Source of the DNA: Panopea generosa
Lineage: Eukaryota > Mollusca > Bivalvia > Adapedonta > Hiatellidae
Length of the DNA stretch: 64,000 bases
Direction: 5' to 3'
Assembly: GCA_029582155.1 (NCBI GenBank)
Contig: CM055898.1
Span: 25,583,339-25,647,338, forward strand
Positions 33,880 to 46,035 of the stretch are shown one piece after another (positions within the stretch are counted from its first letter, which is position 1; every line of letters starts with the position of its first letter). The notes beneath the pieces are model-generated. The model did not search any database. It saw only the letters and a list, made by a program, of their open reading frames with translations, and was not told the origin of the DNA. The translations under genes were made by a program, and so were the position numbers.

Positions 33880-34930
33880 TACAGAGCGACATGATGTTTA
33901 CAAAATAATAGTTGTGTAAAAGTCCCAACTGTCTAAAAGTCCTGTTCCAATTGGACTTTCTTAATTCCTGTTGAGGAGCAGGACTTGTATGATGTAGTCA
34001 GAACAATCAGACTAAGAAAGTCTAATTATATGTGGTAGGTGATTTACTGAAAGTATTACTTGAAACAGCGATATGAACACTATCAAACTGAAAAAAAGTT
34101 GAACTAAATAAGATTCGTTTAAAGTAATGCATGAATACAGTGCACCATCACTTCGGTACTTAGACAGTTGTTACTGCATTGAAGTTACAGTAACCACAGT
34201 TTTGCACCAAAATGACAGAGCTCCTCTGTTACGAGTGTCAACTGCTTATTACATGTATCATTTACATGTACTTCTTGCATTTTGCAATCTTCTGTTTCTT
34301 TGTCCAGCCGTGCTGTACCATCCTGACTTCCTTGCTGCTGTGGTGTCTCCATAGCAGGTGTGCTGTGTGCAGCATGTGCTGACCTTTCTGTGCTTGATTT
34401 ATGTTGTCTGTAAATAAAAATAAATCAATTCAGCTGAGAATGATTAGCTAAAACAAGATGGCCATGTTGACTCTTGGTAGAAGAACAATTTCTGTGAAAT
34501 TATTTCAAAATCTGTCGACAAGTTTATAGGGAGACATTTAGAGGCCCCTATGTGCAACCAAACTGAACTGTTGGAACAACTTTGAAAGTTTATGATGACC
34601 ATCCAAGGAACATTCCTGTGAAGTTTGATGAAAATTTGCCAAGCAGTTTAGGAAACTCTGATGTCATTTTAAGCAATTGTTGATAGACAGAATGCTTGGA
34701 TCACAATACCTATGGCTACCATAACTTAACTGATGCTATTTTTCTTTTTCTGATGGTCTCGTCCATTAGGTTATGGCAAAACCATAACCAAAACAAAAAA
34801 ACATTTGTCAAAAACGATATGATACAGTTTCAAACTTTTATATATATATCCTAAGTGTGCATGGAATACATATTTGTGGCATTAAACATCTGCTTTATGA
34901 TGTTGTACAAAGTACAATGCAGATTCCTTA
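33880..34930. other. Intergenic; possible dispersed repeat text
   Basis: No gene is supported. The phrase ATCCAAGGAACATTCCTGTG near 34600 reads like interspersed repeat sequence, but I see no second copy in this window. Confidence 0.3.
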
Positions 34931-35047
34931 ATTAAAACAAGAGCACCGCAAGCGGGTGCAGACACTCGTCTTTTTTCCAAATCTATTATGAATGTCATTC
35001 AGTGAAGTCAACTTTTTAAACATGATGGTGTTGAGTTTAAAAAATCA

Positions 35048-35450
35048 ATACAATTACTGGGTTGGTAACAAAGTTAAAATAGGGCTGAGTATTTGATTAA
35101 ATATAAAACAAAAAATAAAATAAAATAAAACAAAATAAAAGGGGGTGGGGGTGGGGTGGGGGCTAGGGGTGAGGGTCTTTGGGTCGGTAACAAAGTAACA
35201 ATGGGGCAAAGTATTTGATTTAATAAAAAAAAAAGGGCAGTGATGGAGATGATCTTTAGGTCGGACACAAAGTTGAAATGGGGCTTAGTATTTGATTTAA
35301 TACAAAACAAAATTAAAAAAAAGAGAAATTAATGGGTGGGGATTGGGGTTGTGGGGTTGGGGGTTAGGGGTGAGGGTCTTTGCGTCGGTAACAAAGTTAA
35401 AATAAGGCAGACTATTTGATTTAATACAAAACAAAATTAAAAAATAAATG
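35048..35450. repeat. Diverged 90-120-bp tandem repeat with G-rich spacers
   Basis: Four units share GGTAACAAAGTTAAAATAGG and a GTATTTGATTTAATACAAAA phrase, separated by AT-rich runs and G-rich blocks. It includes the guanine run at 35141-35176. Confidence 0.75.
35141..35176 (+). other. G-quadruplex-prone run
   Basis: GGGGGTGGGGGTGGGGTGGG continues as GGCTAGGGGTGAGGG: at least four G-runs of three or more with short loops. A weaker relative (GGGGATTGGGGTTGTGGGGT) is at 35338-35375. Confidence 0.8.
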
Positions 35451-35879
35451 TGCAGTTGTTTGGGGTCATGGTTGGGCTCGGGCAGGAAAGTCCATTAAAT
35501 AGGTCAGTGATGTAAACGTTTTTTACTTGATGGTGATCAGCTTACAAAATAAATAGTATTACTGAAAAATGAAATTGATTTAAAAAAAAAATAAAAAATC
35601 ACAAACCTGAACTAAACAAAAAACTTTAACCTAAGGTTTAAAAGCCCAAATTGCGTAAATCTAGGTAAGTTTGCTATATACATTGTTTGTATAACATAAT
35701 ATGAATGTGTTTATGAAGTTCAGTCACCGTAACATGAGTTGTTTGTTCAGAAACAGAGAAAAATCTGAGCTAATCATAAAACTTTAACCAGCAGACGAAG
35801 TCGACAACGACGACGACGCCGACGAGGCCAGAGTCATAACAATAGCTCTTCGTTTTTTTCAAAAAGACGTGTTAAAAAC

Positions 35880-38040
35880 CAATTGACTGAACAATTCAGA
35901 TCTTTACCAGCAATACATCTCTTGTCATGTATCGTCGGCAATTTTTAAAAATCATTTAAATACCGTACCCCACCTACTACTTTCTATAGCAACAACAGAA
36001 TTGTGTTTGCAATACCTATTAACTTTTTATTCTATTAAACTCACATGTATGATGATGCAGTTTAGACTTATCTAGAAATGAATATATAGAATGAAAATAA
36101 AAACACAAGTTATATGTAAAGTTTTATTTGAAAACACATTTTACTTCAGTGTTTCCGGCTGTCATAATCTCGAATCATGAGCAATTTGTAATCCTTTTGA
36201 TAAAAGCTTTTAGAACGCGAATTATTAGATTTTACTCAATAACTGAACTAAATGAATTCTAAAAATGTCAGCCAGACTGAATTTTATACTTTTTTTAAGA
36301 AACAAAAATTAATAATTTAACAAAATAAAAAGGAGTTGTTGTTGCGGCATTCTTTTGCTCTGTGCAGTGACTGCGGTATAATAACAAATTAAACAATTAG
36401 AATACACACTTGGTTTGCTTATAATGTTTATTAGACCAATTAATCAGATGAAATACGCCTGCCAAAAGAATTAGGCGCCACACATTCGCCATATTGAAAA
36501 AAAAAACGGCGCCACCTGCATGATGAAGGTTATAATTCAATCACTTCAATAGCAACACATCTAGATAAAATCTATCGTTGGTTGAAAGTTTCAATGTTTG
36601 TGTACTGTATAACGGCTAAATATGTGTAAATACAATGATTTATGTATGTGGACTACTTACTCCCAATGACGATGAAAGGAAACAATTTCCCCATGAATCT
36701 GGCTTCAGACCGGTCTCCAGGATTAGTCGATTAGATCACCGACTTGCTTATGATGGAATAGTTCTGTTCCTGTGTCCAGTACAGTAATTATTTGCCCCCC
36801 ATCGTATCGATTGTTCACGATTAAAACGGATATCCTAGAGATTTGAAATCTTCTAGTTCGAAAAACGTTGGAAAGAAATTTGCTAAAAGCATGCGCACCA
36901 GTCATGTGTCAGCATTTGATTTCCGTAGATAATTATTATTGTTGGATGTCATTAATTTCTCTTGAAATTTCATTAATTTCTGTTGAAGTGATGATATTAT
37001 CAGATTCCATGCGCTTTTGCATCTACCGAAAATTCTGCTTGACAAAAATACTGTTCATTTACATTGATCGGAAATGTACGATTACAACTAGCCAATCATA
37101 TTGTTGGTTGCAAATACGGCGTTGAATGAGGTCTCGTTGGGTCAATATATTTCTTTGGTCGAGATTTCCAAGTTGTATGCACCCTGTCACCCCAACATGA
37201 AGCTGGAAAAACCGGACTTGCTTATTTACACAGGTAAAGTATAATGTATACTGCAGTTATTTCTTATAGTACGATTTACTCCGCAAATGATTATATGATG
37301 AACAAACATTTTTAATGTTTCGTTAATTAAAAGGCTAGACCGTCAACTTGTCCCTGATTTGGTCATTTCGGCCCCCTCCATATTTTTACCTATTTCTTGT
37401 AAAATTTCATATATTTTAATTCATTAAACCACAGGAGATAATTGACATTTAATCCATAAAGTATTAAAAGTCTAGTATCTCTAATATCCAAGACCCACTA
37501 TGTATATATTATAAAGAGAAAATAAGGAATGCAATGCGTCCCATACCCAAACCACACGGAAAAAAGTACACATTATTACAAAACACATTATCGCATTAAT
37601 TAACTGGTCATGTAACGTGAGGATACAAATGTATATCGAGAGATACTTAGAAACTTGGGCCGGATTATTTATTTACTTTGAAACTAGGACCAGAATATTT
37701 ATTTACTGGATAAATTTTACATTCATAAATGAAGCAATTTTGAACAAGGTATAAACAAATATTTTCTTTCCAAGTGAGGTAAAGGATGGCTTTTGGTTGG
37801 AGTCTGTAAACAATGATATATTGACCAGAATAATGCTATTTCCATTGAAACTGAGGCAAGACTATTTATTTATTTTAATGTTGGGGCCAGAATATGTATT
37901 AACATTTTGGGTGTCCCCTAAATGTATTGTAATAAATTCAGAACAAGTTAAAGTGCTAGATTTAGTCTACATTTATAGTTTAGTTAATACTGATAACACA
38001 TATTCTGTGAAATAATTCATTATTGTGAAAACTGCAATAC
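35880..38040. other. No gene seen
   Basis: AT-rich DNA to the left of the transposase relic. Short frames at 36723-37125 and 37797-38015 show no domain. Some of it may be the 5' part of the transposon, but I found no terminal repeat. Confidence 0.35.
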
Positions 38041-38059
38041 TGCCTTTCCCGAAGACCTC

Positions 38060-40020
38060 AATGAATTTAAATGTAATCAGAACAACTGTGAAGGTCTTCG
38101 ATACAAGGTCAAAATAATCGGGATATGCAACCACGAAAATGTTTCCTAATTGCAGATATTCAAGCTCAGTTCAGAAGTCTCCTGAAAACACCTGGTGTAT
38201 TACATGAAATTAGACAATGTAAAAGGCATATAAACGATAGGAAGTATGATTCCGTTCTTACAGATATAACTAACGGTATCGAGTACAGAAAACTTTTGGA
38301 GACAGGTTGTTTTCTTCCAAGTGGTCCATTTTTTTCACAGCGGTTTTAAACACTTATGGCATAAATCAGTACTCTTCATCAAACATTTAGTTATGGCCAC
38401 TCTTTATTGCTTTCAATGAATTATGTCCAAAACATAAGTTTTCTAGAGAAAACGGGTTGCTGATTTGAATATGGCAGGGGAAAGGAAAACCACCATATTA
38501 AGTTCTGATGGAACATATAAGTATCCACTTAAATAAAATGTACAATGAAGGCGTTGAAATTGCAGTGGAAGACAAAGTTAATGTTGCAAAACTTGCTGTG
38601 ATTTGTGGTGTTTTTGACTTGCCGGCCAAAGCAAGCTTGCTTAACATGGTTTACTATAATGGAGCTGAAAGCTGCATTACATGTTACCTAAAACTGTTTG
38701 TTAATGCATTTTTGTGTACCCACACTATAAATAAACACATTGGATTTATAATCAAATTAGCCTTCTTTCTTTATGATTTAAATTTTACCAAGTAGTTATG
38801 AAATTCAAGTGCTTGAAACAAGTCAGCTCAGCTGATTTCTCAAAAAATCTGTAAAGAGAGAATTTGAATTGACTTTGGAAATCAAAGTGTAGGGTGGTAT
38901 CATCATGTTGTTTTTGTACATGTGAAAACAAATCTATTTCATAACTTAAAGTTGGTGTTCGTCAAAGGATTTTCATCGCCTTATTACAAATGTTTAATAT
39001 TTATGTGAAGATCAAACATATTGCCGGCCAAAGCAAGCTTGCTTAACATGGCTTACTACATTGAAGCTGAAAGCTGCATTACATGTGAAGAGCCAGGTTT
39101 TGTTGTTAAACAGGGCAAAGGGAATGAAAGGTGCTTCCCTTACAGAGAGGTGAGGGAGAAAGCTAGGATAAGAATGCATGCAGAAGTTGTGAAGCATATG
39201 AATAATGCAACTGCAAAAAAGGGGTTTAAAGTTTTGTCTGGCTTGGTTGCCATACAGTCATATGACTTGGTTAAAAGTACTGTGCCTGATTATATGCATG
39301 GAAACTATTAGGTATAACAAAAACATTATTAAGCAAATGACTTTCATCGAGTGAAAGTGGCAAAGCTGATTTCATTGGGAAGCATATTAAAACAGTGTCA
39401 AAGTGACTTCAAAATATCGAATCTCCTCAAAGTATGAAAGATTACCTCGTGATTTGGAAAATCATTACTTAAGCCTGAAAGCAACAGAACTAAAGCGTGG
39501 CAATTGTTTTATGCTATCCATTGCTTAGCTGGCATTTTGCCTTGTCAAAAGCTGTATACATACTTCTTGGTGACAATATATTAGTGGCTCAGTTAGAAAG
39601 AGCAGCTTCATTACAACATAGATTTTATGCAGATTGTCAAAATTGTATGGTGCTGGATCATGTGGTCTAAATGTGCATAATGCCCGTTCCCATTTAGTTT
39701 GGTATGTACAATTATGGGGTCCCATTTGGGCGTGGAGTTGTTTTCCCTTTTAGGATACCAATGTTACTATTTTGACTTCAGCTCATGGTACTGGTAATGT
39801 CATGAAGCAAATAATGAAATACAAGCATGCTGAATCAAGAATGAGACAAAAGGGCATTGAATCAGTAGTGTCTTCACTTTGGAAGGTAAATAAAAAGGCA
39901 GATATATTGATATCAATTGTTTTGCTAAAAATGAAATAGGTGAAAATGTTTTTAATTGCTCTTTCAAATTGCATTCCTGGATCAGTGATGATGTGATGAC
40001 GAAGATTGGAAAGATGTTAG
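38060..40020 (+). pseudogene. CACTA/EnSpm-like (tnp2-type) transposase, broken
   Basis: In-order fragments of a transposase-like protein are spread over all three plus frames. Recognisable blocks are FLIADIQAQFRSLLKTPGVL (38130), VICGVFDLPAKASLLNMVYY (38600), the same block again at 39021 continuing as ESCITCEEPGFVVKQGKGNE, LVAIQSYDLVKSTVPDYMHG (39245), RLPRDLENHYLSLKATELKR (39440) and SHLVWYVQLWGPIWAWSCFP (39685). These are the blocks I associate with animal tnp2-like transposases and their DUF4218-like tail. Many stops and frameshifts make it inactive. Such transposases cut and paste elements by their terminal repeats. The family name is from memory of the pattern, not a search. Confidence 0.75.
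38618..39087. repeat. ~66-bp duplicated block inside the transposase relic
   Basis: CCGGCCAAAGCAAGCTTGCT and the ~45 bases after it occur at 38618 and again at 39022 with few differences. They flank about 340 bases of unrelated AT-rich DNA. The second copy continues the transposase reading; the first does not. Confidence 0.85.
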
Positions 40021-40290
40021 GCACTTGTTAATCAGCCCTTAAGGCGTGGTTTTGCCATTTTTTGTTCCTTTTCTTAGTGTTTTATTTCTTTAAAACTATT
40101 ATATATCGTTAATTCATGTTGTGGTTGGGACTGTGTCCTATCAATGTTTATTATATGTATATGAAAAACCATAAACTTGTATTCAATATCAAATATGTTT
40201 TTTGTTTACATGTGATAGTATATTTTTAGAGTACTTTATCATAATATAAAGCAAAACGATATAGAGCGTAATCTGGAAATGGTTTTGCTT

Positions 40291-40417
40291 CCCCCCCAGG
40301 GGCAATTTTGTAGACTATAATTTTTTGAAAGTCTACTATATGACAACAATTTTAAGACATGTTTACGCACTGGCCGTTGGGGCGTTTGTAAATTACAGCA
40401 TTTTAAAATATGTTACC
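40291..40417 (+). repeat. Left terminal inverted repeat
   Basis: It starts CCCCCCCAGGGGCAATTTTG and ends TTTTAAAATATGTTACCT. It pairs as an imperfect reverse complement with 44438-44566. Confidence 0.75.
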
Positions 40418-41486
40418 TAAAAAAATTAAAAAAAAAATCATACTTTTTACTTTTAAAGAAAATGTCTTAAACTAAACAGTAAATGCAGGAAACTGTCTTA
40501 TTTCAAATTTACAGGATGTATACAATAAAAGTAATTATTTTTCAGATAGAAATTATCTATTTTTCTCATGACTAAGAATGCTGTAGTTTACGTTACTGCT
40601 AAAATTGTTATTAATTTTGTTGAACAACAAGCATTAAAAGGATATGTCATTTATTATGGACAAACTTTAATAACAAATGAAGCTACATGCAATACTGATG
40701 AAAATGCCATCAACTCTATTCAATTTTTACATGTATATAACATGTATATAACGTTACAACAACAGAAAACTATGTTACATGTCATTTTTATTAAACGAAG
40801 AAAACACACACTGAGTATTTGTGGTCAATTAACAATATTTAGTTTACATTAAACATAGCTTATGACAACAAATCAAACCACATACATAATTAAGGAAAAC
40901 AATTTACATGTTGGGACGAATGTGTATATATAATACGTTACCTTAAGCCCAAATTACGTTACACCCAATTTTAATGTAAACAAGAATAGATACATTGACT
41001 GAATATTTTGCTCATTAATAATGCCATTTTTAACATGATAGACAATGAACAACACACCCTACTTATGCAAATTACATGATGAAATGATAATTCTACAGTT
41101 AAGAATGTTACATAAAATTCAAATAAAATGACTACATATATTGACTAGAAAATACACCGCTCATCAAGATATTACATGCATTAATGGTTTAATACAAAAT
41201 CATTCAAACACAATTACATATCAAACAGACTTACTACTGCATGCAGATAACTGTGATTTACGTTGCCTTGATTAAGGAATGAATCTATATTAATGAGATA
41301 AGAATCATTATTCAAATAAAATTTACCAATATTTGAAAATTAAGGGAGAAAGAAGTTGTTTAGTAAAATAAACAACTTATTAAATCATGTTCATATTGAC
41401 ACTCTTTAAAGTTTGTGTACTTTACATGACATAATACATTCAACGTTGTACCAGATGTTCTAAACAAAACATATCGACATAATACT

Positions 41487-43770
41487 CTAGTCAGTATCCA
41501 AATCATCTTCAAAGACAATGTCAGTCATATTATCAAGTTCTACTTCGTCATCTTCTTCAGACTCAGACTCATAGAGGGAGTAAACTCATGTCGATGCTGT
41601 TATACGACTCTAGAATATTGCCTCGTCCCTGGTTCTTTTTGCAGAACGTGTCAAATCTTAATTGGTTTACATGTGTATACTTTGGTTTACCATACATACA
41701 GCAGGCATACTTTTCAATGCCCTCAAGCAATTCATCAGTGCATTCGTGTTCTTCACCTAGTTTAGACAGTGCAGAAATATATTCGGGGTACTTTTCTACG
41801 ATTTTTAGGGGAGCTGTTTTCCCTCTTCTTACGAACGCACTCGTTGTGTCACAACCCATGAAACTGTGAATTGCTGGTAGTATTGAACAGATGTCTTCTC
41901 CTTTGTTTTCAGCAATCTCATTAACATTGAGAAGTCGTCGCTTGTTTCCTACACCAGTATCAAATAAAACAGTCCTGCTTATTTCTCTGGAGTACTTTGT
42001 AAGCAACACCAAGACATCTGTATCTGGAGATCTTACTTTGACCTGGACTGTTGCAGGCTCTTTATCTCTAATGTGTAGACAGTGAAGAATTCGAGTGTCT
42101 GCCTCTTTTTAAGATGAGAACAAAGCTTCATCGGGATGCACTTCAACCGTGGCACCGTCATGACAAGAGAGACTGTAACACATTTCTCCAAGGAAATAGT
42201 AGATATGTCGACCTTGATGCATTTTGGCATAATTTTCAGTTTTCCGTTGGTCGAAGAGCAGACGTAGCAAATCGGTTTAGTTGTCATCGTTGGCCATAAA
42301 AGCCTTCCAGTCCTTAGGAGTTCTTGTTTTTTGACCAGATAACAAGAAAGTTTGGGTAGATCCTCTTCTCTTGCGCTCAAATGATTTGATTGATGTGGGG
42401 TAATAAGTATCTGTGACAATCAACCCGACAATGTTTTGGAAGCAGATTGAAGACAGTCTCAGCCAACTCTTCGAATGTATCAAGCACTGAAGGTAGGCTT
42501 TGCAGTGTCGCATTTCCATCAAACACAATCATGTACAACATCCTCTCGTGGGTGAGTTGTTGTTGGTTCGATGACTGATTCGAGCAAAAGCATCAATTTC
42601 GCCTTTTCACAGGCATTCCTCAGCTGTCGCTTAGGACCAAGGAACTGGGCCAAGAGGAAAGGATAGTTTTAACTCTAGATCGATGTCATGCTGCACAGAC
42701 AGAAGCACCAGTTGCCCGAAGATGTTTTGTTCTGCTTTAATCTGAGTGATTTTGTTCTGAGTGCTTCTGAGCGTTTTTGTGATCTCTGTTGTTGCGAAGG
42801 TTTTAAGTTTTTTACGTTTTATTGGGGTGTGAAAGTCCACAATTTTATTCACGATTCTATCATTAATAAATTCTTCCATTGTTACTTGGCCCGTACCTGA
42901 GGCATTCAAATGATCTGCAGCGACGTCTGGCTTAGCTGGTACACCTGATGATAGACAATACAGCTCATCGGTATAGTGTTCAATGTTGAATGGGTTGGTA
43001 AAACCACATATTCCCTCAAGAACTTTGTTGACATCTGCCTCGCAATTTCGTATTTTTGCAGGCTGGAGTTCTTTATGGATCGATGCCTCTTCGGAAGCCA
43101 TGTCTGTTACCTGCAGGATTGCCTCGACATATTTGGCTCTGCAATGACGAGTTTTACACCAGCGGAGTAATTGCGAATGAAACCAATAATACCTCCTTGG
43201 CATTTCGCATGTTTGTTGATTGTTTGTTCGATGGTTATATCAACAGTGTTTTTGGAGTTAGGCACAGAGGAAACACTAAATCTGTTGCGTTTTAGCAGCT
43301 CCATGGCCCTTGGATGTGTAGTATCCAGATTCATTAGAGTCATCAGATACACTGGAACATATCTGGCATAGTTGTGGTGGTCATAGGCAAAGAACAGATG
43401 ACTCAGTCTGTAGAGCGCGGCTATATGTACCTCTAAGTTGTTTTCCTTAGTGGCCTTGATAAGTGTCAGTATCATATGGATGATGTCGATATTACGTAAC
43501 CAAAACTGAGCAGTTTTGATACTGTCACCATTTCTAATTGGATTCTTTGAATTCAATGTGGCGCTCAAAGTAGTCATTACATTGCTGCGATGCTAATACT
43601 TGTGCTAATTTGTCCTCAGTAAGATCTTGAACAAAGTCATATAGCATGGTGAGTGAATCTTCAGAAATATTTTCAGTGCAAGGGTTAATGTTTTCAAAAC
43701 GTTTTATTAGCAAGCGTTCAAGACCCTCGGTAACCAGTTTATGAACTCTCAGAGCACATTTATTTATCAA
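41487..43770 (-). pseudogene. PIN/FEN-like multi-copy ORF carried by the transposon, frameshifted
   Basis: A long protein is readable on the minus strand through several frames: 43770-43534, 43577-43107, 43203-42631, 42528-42033 and 42012-41487. Hallmarks are EADTR...HCLHI near 42110, SPDTDVLVLLTKYS near 42030, LFDTGVGNKRRLLNVNEIAE, then LPAIHSFMGCDTTSAF, and an acidic tail (YESESEEDDEVELD) ending in TAG. The spaced Asp residues plus H-x3-GCDTTSAF resemble PIN/XPG-I nuclease folds. I recall the same pattern in uncharacterised, repeated proteins of molluscs and cnidarians, but have no search result. Stops and frameshifts show decay. Its place between TIRs suggests it is element cargo. Confidence 0.65.
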
Positions 43771-44437
43771 TGTTTGTTAAATCTCTTTGCACAATTTATT
43801 GATTTTGGGTATAAACTGCTTAGATATGTGTTTTGACCAGAGACGTATTTATATATACATTATGTTAACGTCTTTCACTTTATTTTGACATTCTGTTGAC
43901 TTATTTAATGTTAAACTATGCATTTTTATAATTTCAATTTAGGTAACGTAAATCCGGTAACGAAGGTTATTTCAGTTTTTTTGTATTACATATTATATCA
44001 GACTATTAATGCAGTAAAACTGCAATATTTTGTTCATTAAATATTTAAAACAGTAATACATATACATCAACATGAAATGTAATAATGCAAGATATCACTA
44101 AATGTAACGTAAATTACATAGACGTAAGCATCACAATTACAGAAAAGTTACATTTCTACTTTATTTGGTATTCAGTAAATAACACAATCAAGTATATCTC
44201 TTGGGAATTTGTTACATTAATCGAATATACTCTTGTATATAATATTTTGATTTAAAAAAAAAAGAGTTATTTATGTAACGTAGTTCCAGTTACGTAACAA
44301 CACCGACTCTTTTGATGTCAAAATATCAGAAATTGATACAAAAACATAACTGCTATGAGTAAGTGAGTTTTTAGGATGAATACATACACTCTAATTGCAT
44401 TTGTATTTATACCAAGAATAAAATATGAAATAATAAG

Positions 44438-44566
44438 GGTAACGTATTTTAAATGTACGTTACGCACTAAAACCCCAACGCTCAGTACGTAAACATGTCT
44501 CAATTTCTGGCATTGTTCCTGAAGTTTAAGAAAGTCATACCCAAATAAATTGCCCCCCGGGGCAGG
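44438..44566 (-). repeat. Right terminal inverted repeat
   Basis: It starts GGGTAACGTATTTTAAATG and ends AAATTGCCCCCCGGGGCAGG. The middle phrase CGTAAACATGTCTCAATTTC matches the reverse complement of the left arm. Confidence 0.75.
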
Positions 44567-44869
44567 GTCTATTGGCCGATCAAGGTCTAATTATATATAT
44601 TTAAGGTGTCTATATACAGAAACTAAGTTTAATGTTACTATTTTACTAAACAGTGGTAATATTGATAAATACACACATAGCGTTAAAAGTTAAAAATACA
44701 TAATATGTACGTCACAGTGACCGCTATGTTTAATTTGAGACCTTGACCTAGGTCAGTCCCTTCCATACAAATGCATCAAATTTATTAATGCTTGCTGGGT
44801 AAGCCAAAAATGAATAAGCAATTCTTCGTAAATAAGTTTACCGAGTAAAATTCATGAAACTATAACTTA

Positions 44870-46035
44870 AAATTGATCCCCTGTGTTTATTTCTGATCCT
44901 AAAAGTACTGGCAAAACTGATCCCCTGTGAATATTTATGATCCTCTAGGTACTGGCAAAACTAATCTCCCGAGTAAATTTCTGATCCTATAGGAACTGGC
45001 AAAACTGGTCCCCTGGGTATATTTATGATCCTCTAGGTACTGGCAAAACTGATCCCCTGTTTTTTCCTGATCTTCTAGGTCGTGTAGTGACAAACTTGAT
45101 CACCTGGGTATATTTTTGATCTCTAGTTACTGGAAAAACCTGACCTAGTTTTGCTTCTGATCTTTTAGGTACTGGCAAAACTGATCCCCATGGTATATGT
45201 TTTATCCTCTGGGTCATGTACTGGCAAAATTGATCACCTGAGTATATTTCTGATCAGCAAAGTACTAACAAAACTGTCTATTTACACCAACTTATTTCTC
45301 AATTAATGCATTAAGGTTGCCGTATTAATATTTATAAAAACCATGATTGTGACAATGCTTCACTATAAAAACACTTACAATAGTATTGTAAACATATAAA
45401 AAACATAGCCTGAACAGACTTATATATCTTAACATGCTAGCACAATATCCATGCTAATCGTTATTAGTGTGTTATGTTCAAGGCGTTGCTTTTTACTTGT
45501 ATGTATGTGTTTAATTAGAAATAAAATATCCTCTGGGTTTATTTTCGATCCTCTAGGTACTTGCAAAACTGATTCCCTTCGTTTATTTCTGATCGTCTAG
45601 GTACTGGCAAAACTGATTCCCTTCGTTTATTTCTGATCCTCTAGGTACGGGCAAGACTGATCCCCTGGATTATTTCTGATCCTTTAGGTCAGGTTCTGGC
45701 AAAACTGATCCCCTTGGCTTATTTCTGATCCTCTAGGTACTGGCAAAACTGATCACCTGGGTTTACTCCTGATCCTCTAGGTAATATACTGGCAAAACTG
45801 ATCCCCTGAGTTTACTTCTAATCCTCTAGGTTAGATACTGGCAAAACTGATACCCTTGGTTTATTTCTACTCCTGTAGGTACTGGCAAAACTGATCCCCT
45901 GGGTTTACTCCAGATCCTCTGGGTTAGTTAGTTATTGGCAAAACCAATCCCCTGGGTTTATTTCTGACCCTTGATATTAGATACTGGCAAAACTGATTCC
46001 CTGGGTTTATTTCTGATCTTTAAGGTACCGGCAAA
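44870..46035. repeat. 44-bp minisatellite in two blocks
   Basis: Units of about ACTGGCAAAACTGATCCCCT plus GGGTTTATTTCTGATCCTCTAGGT occupy 44870-45265 and 45535-46035. Some carry 4-6 extra bases. About 270 bases of unrelated AT-rich DNA separate the blocks, either an insertion or lost units. Confidence 0.93.

Larger units (their letters stand above)
34935..35859. mobile_element. Probable non-autonomous element with GAGC ends
   Basis: The left end AAAACAAGAGCACCGCAAGC and the right end AATAGCTCTTCGTTTTTTT form short inverted termini (AAAACAAGAGC versus AAAAAAACGAAGAGC). Near the right end is a GACGACGACGCCGACGAGG run. The interior contains a diverged 90-120-bp tandem repeat (next entry). Classification is tentative. 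Confidence 0.45.
40291..44566. mobile_element. 4.3-kb DNA transposon with TIRs and subterminal repeats
   Basis: Terminal inverted repeats of about 125 bp lie at 40291-40417 and 44438-44566. Matching phrases include GGGGCAATTT, GACATGTTTACG, CGTTGGGG and a TTTAAAATA(T/C)GTTA end. Inside the left end, TTACGTTAC-type motifs occur near 40590, 40938 and 40965 (a variant near 41258). Inside the right end, the reverse orientation GTAACGTAA occurs near 43943, 44107, 44275 and 44440. That mirrored arrangement is typical of transposase-binding subterminal repeats. The cargo is a broken minus-strand PIN-like ORF. The transposase relic at 38-40 kb lies outside the left TIR, so it is uncertain whether the two formed one element. 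I could not identify a target-site duplication. Confidence 0.75.

Noticed and set aside
36723..38015. Short frames left of the transposase as extra coding exons
   Set aside because: No domain, no phase-consistent splice sites and no similarity to the transposase blocks.
33035..42960. Hammerhead ribozyme (CTGATGA core), as in retrozymes of bivalves
   Set aside because: CTGATGA occurs near 33045 and 42948, but I found no following GAAA core with pairing stems at either site.
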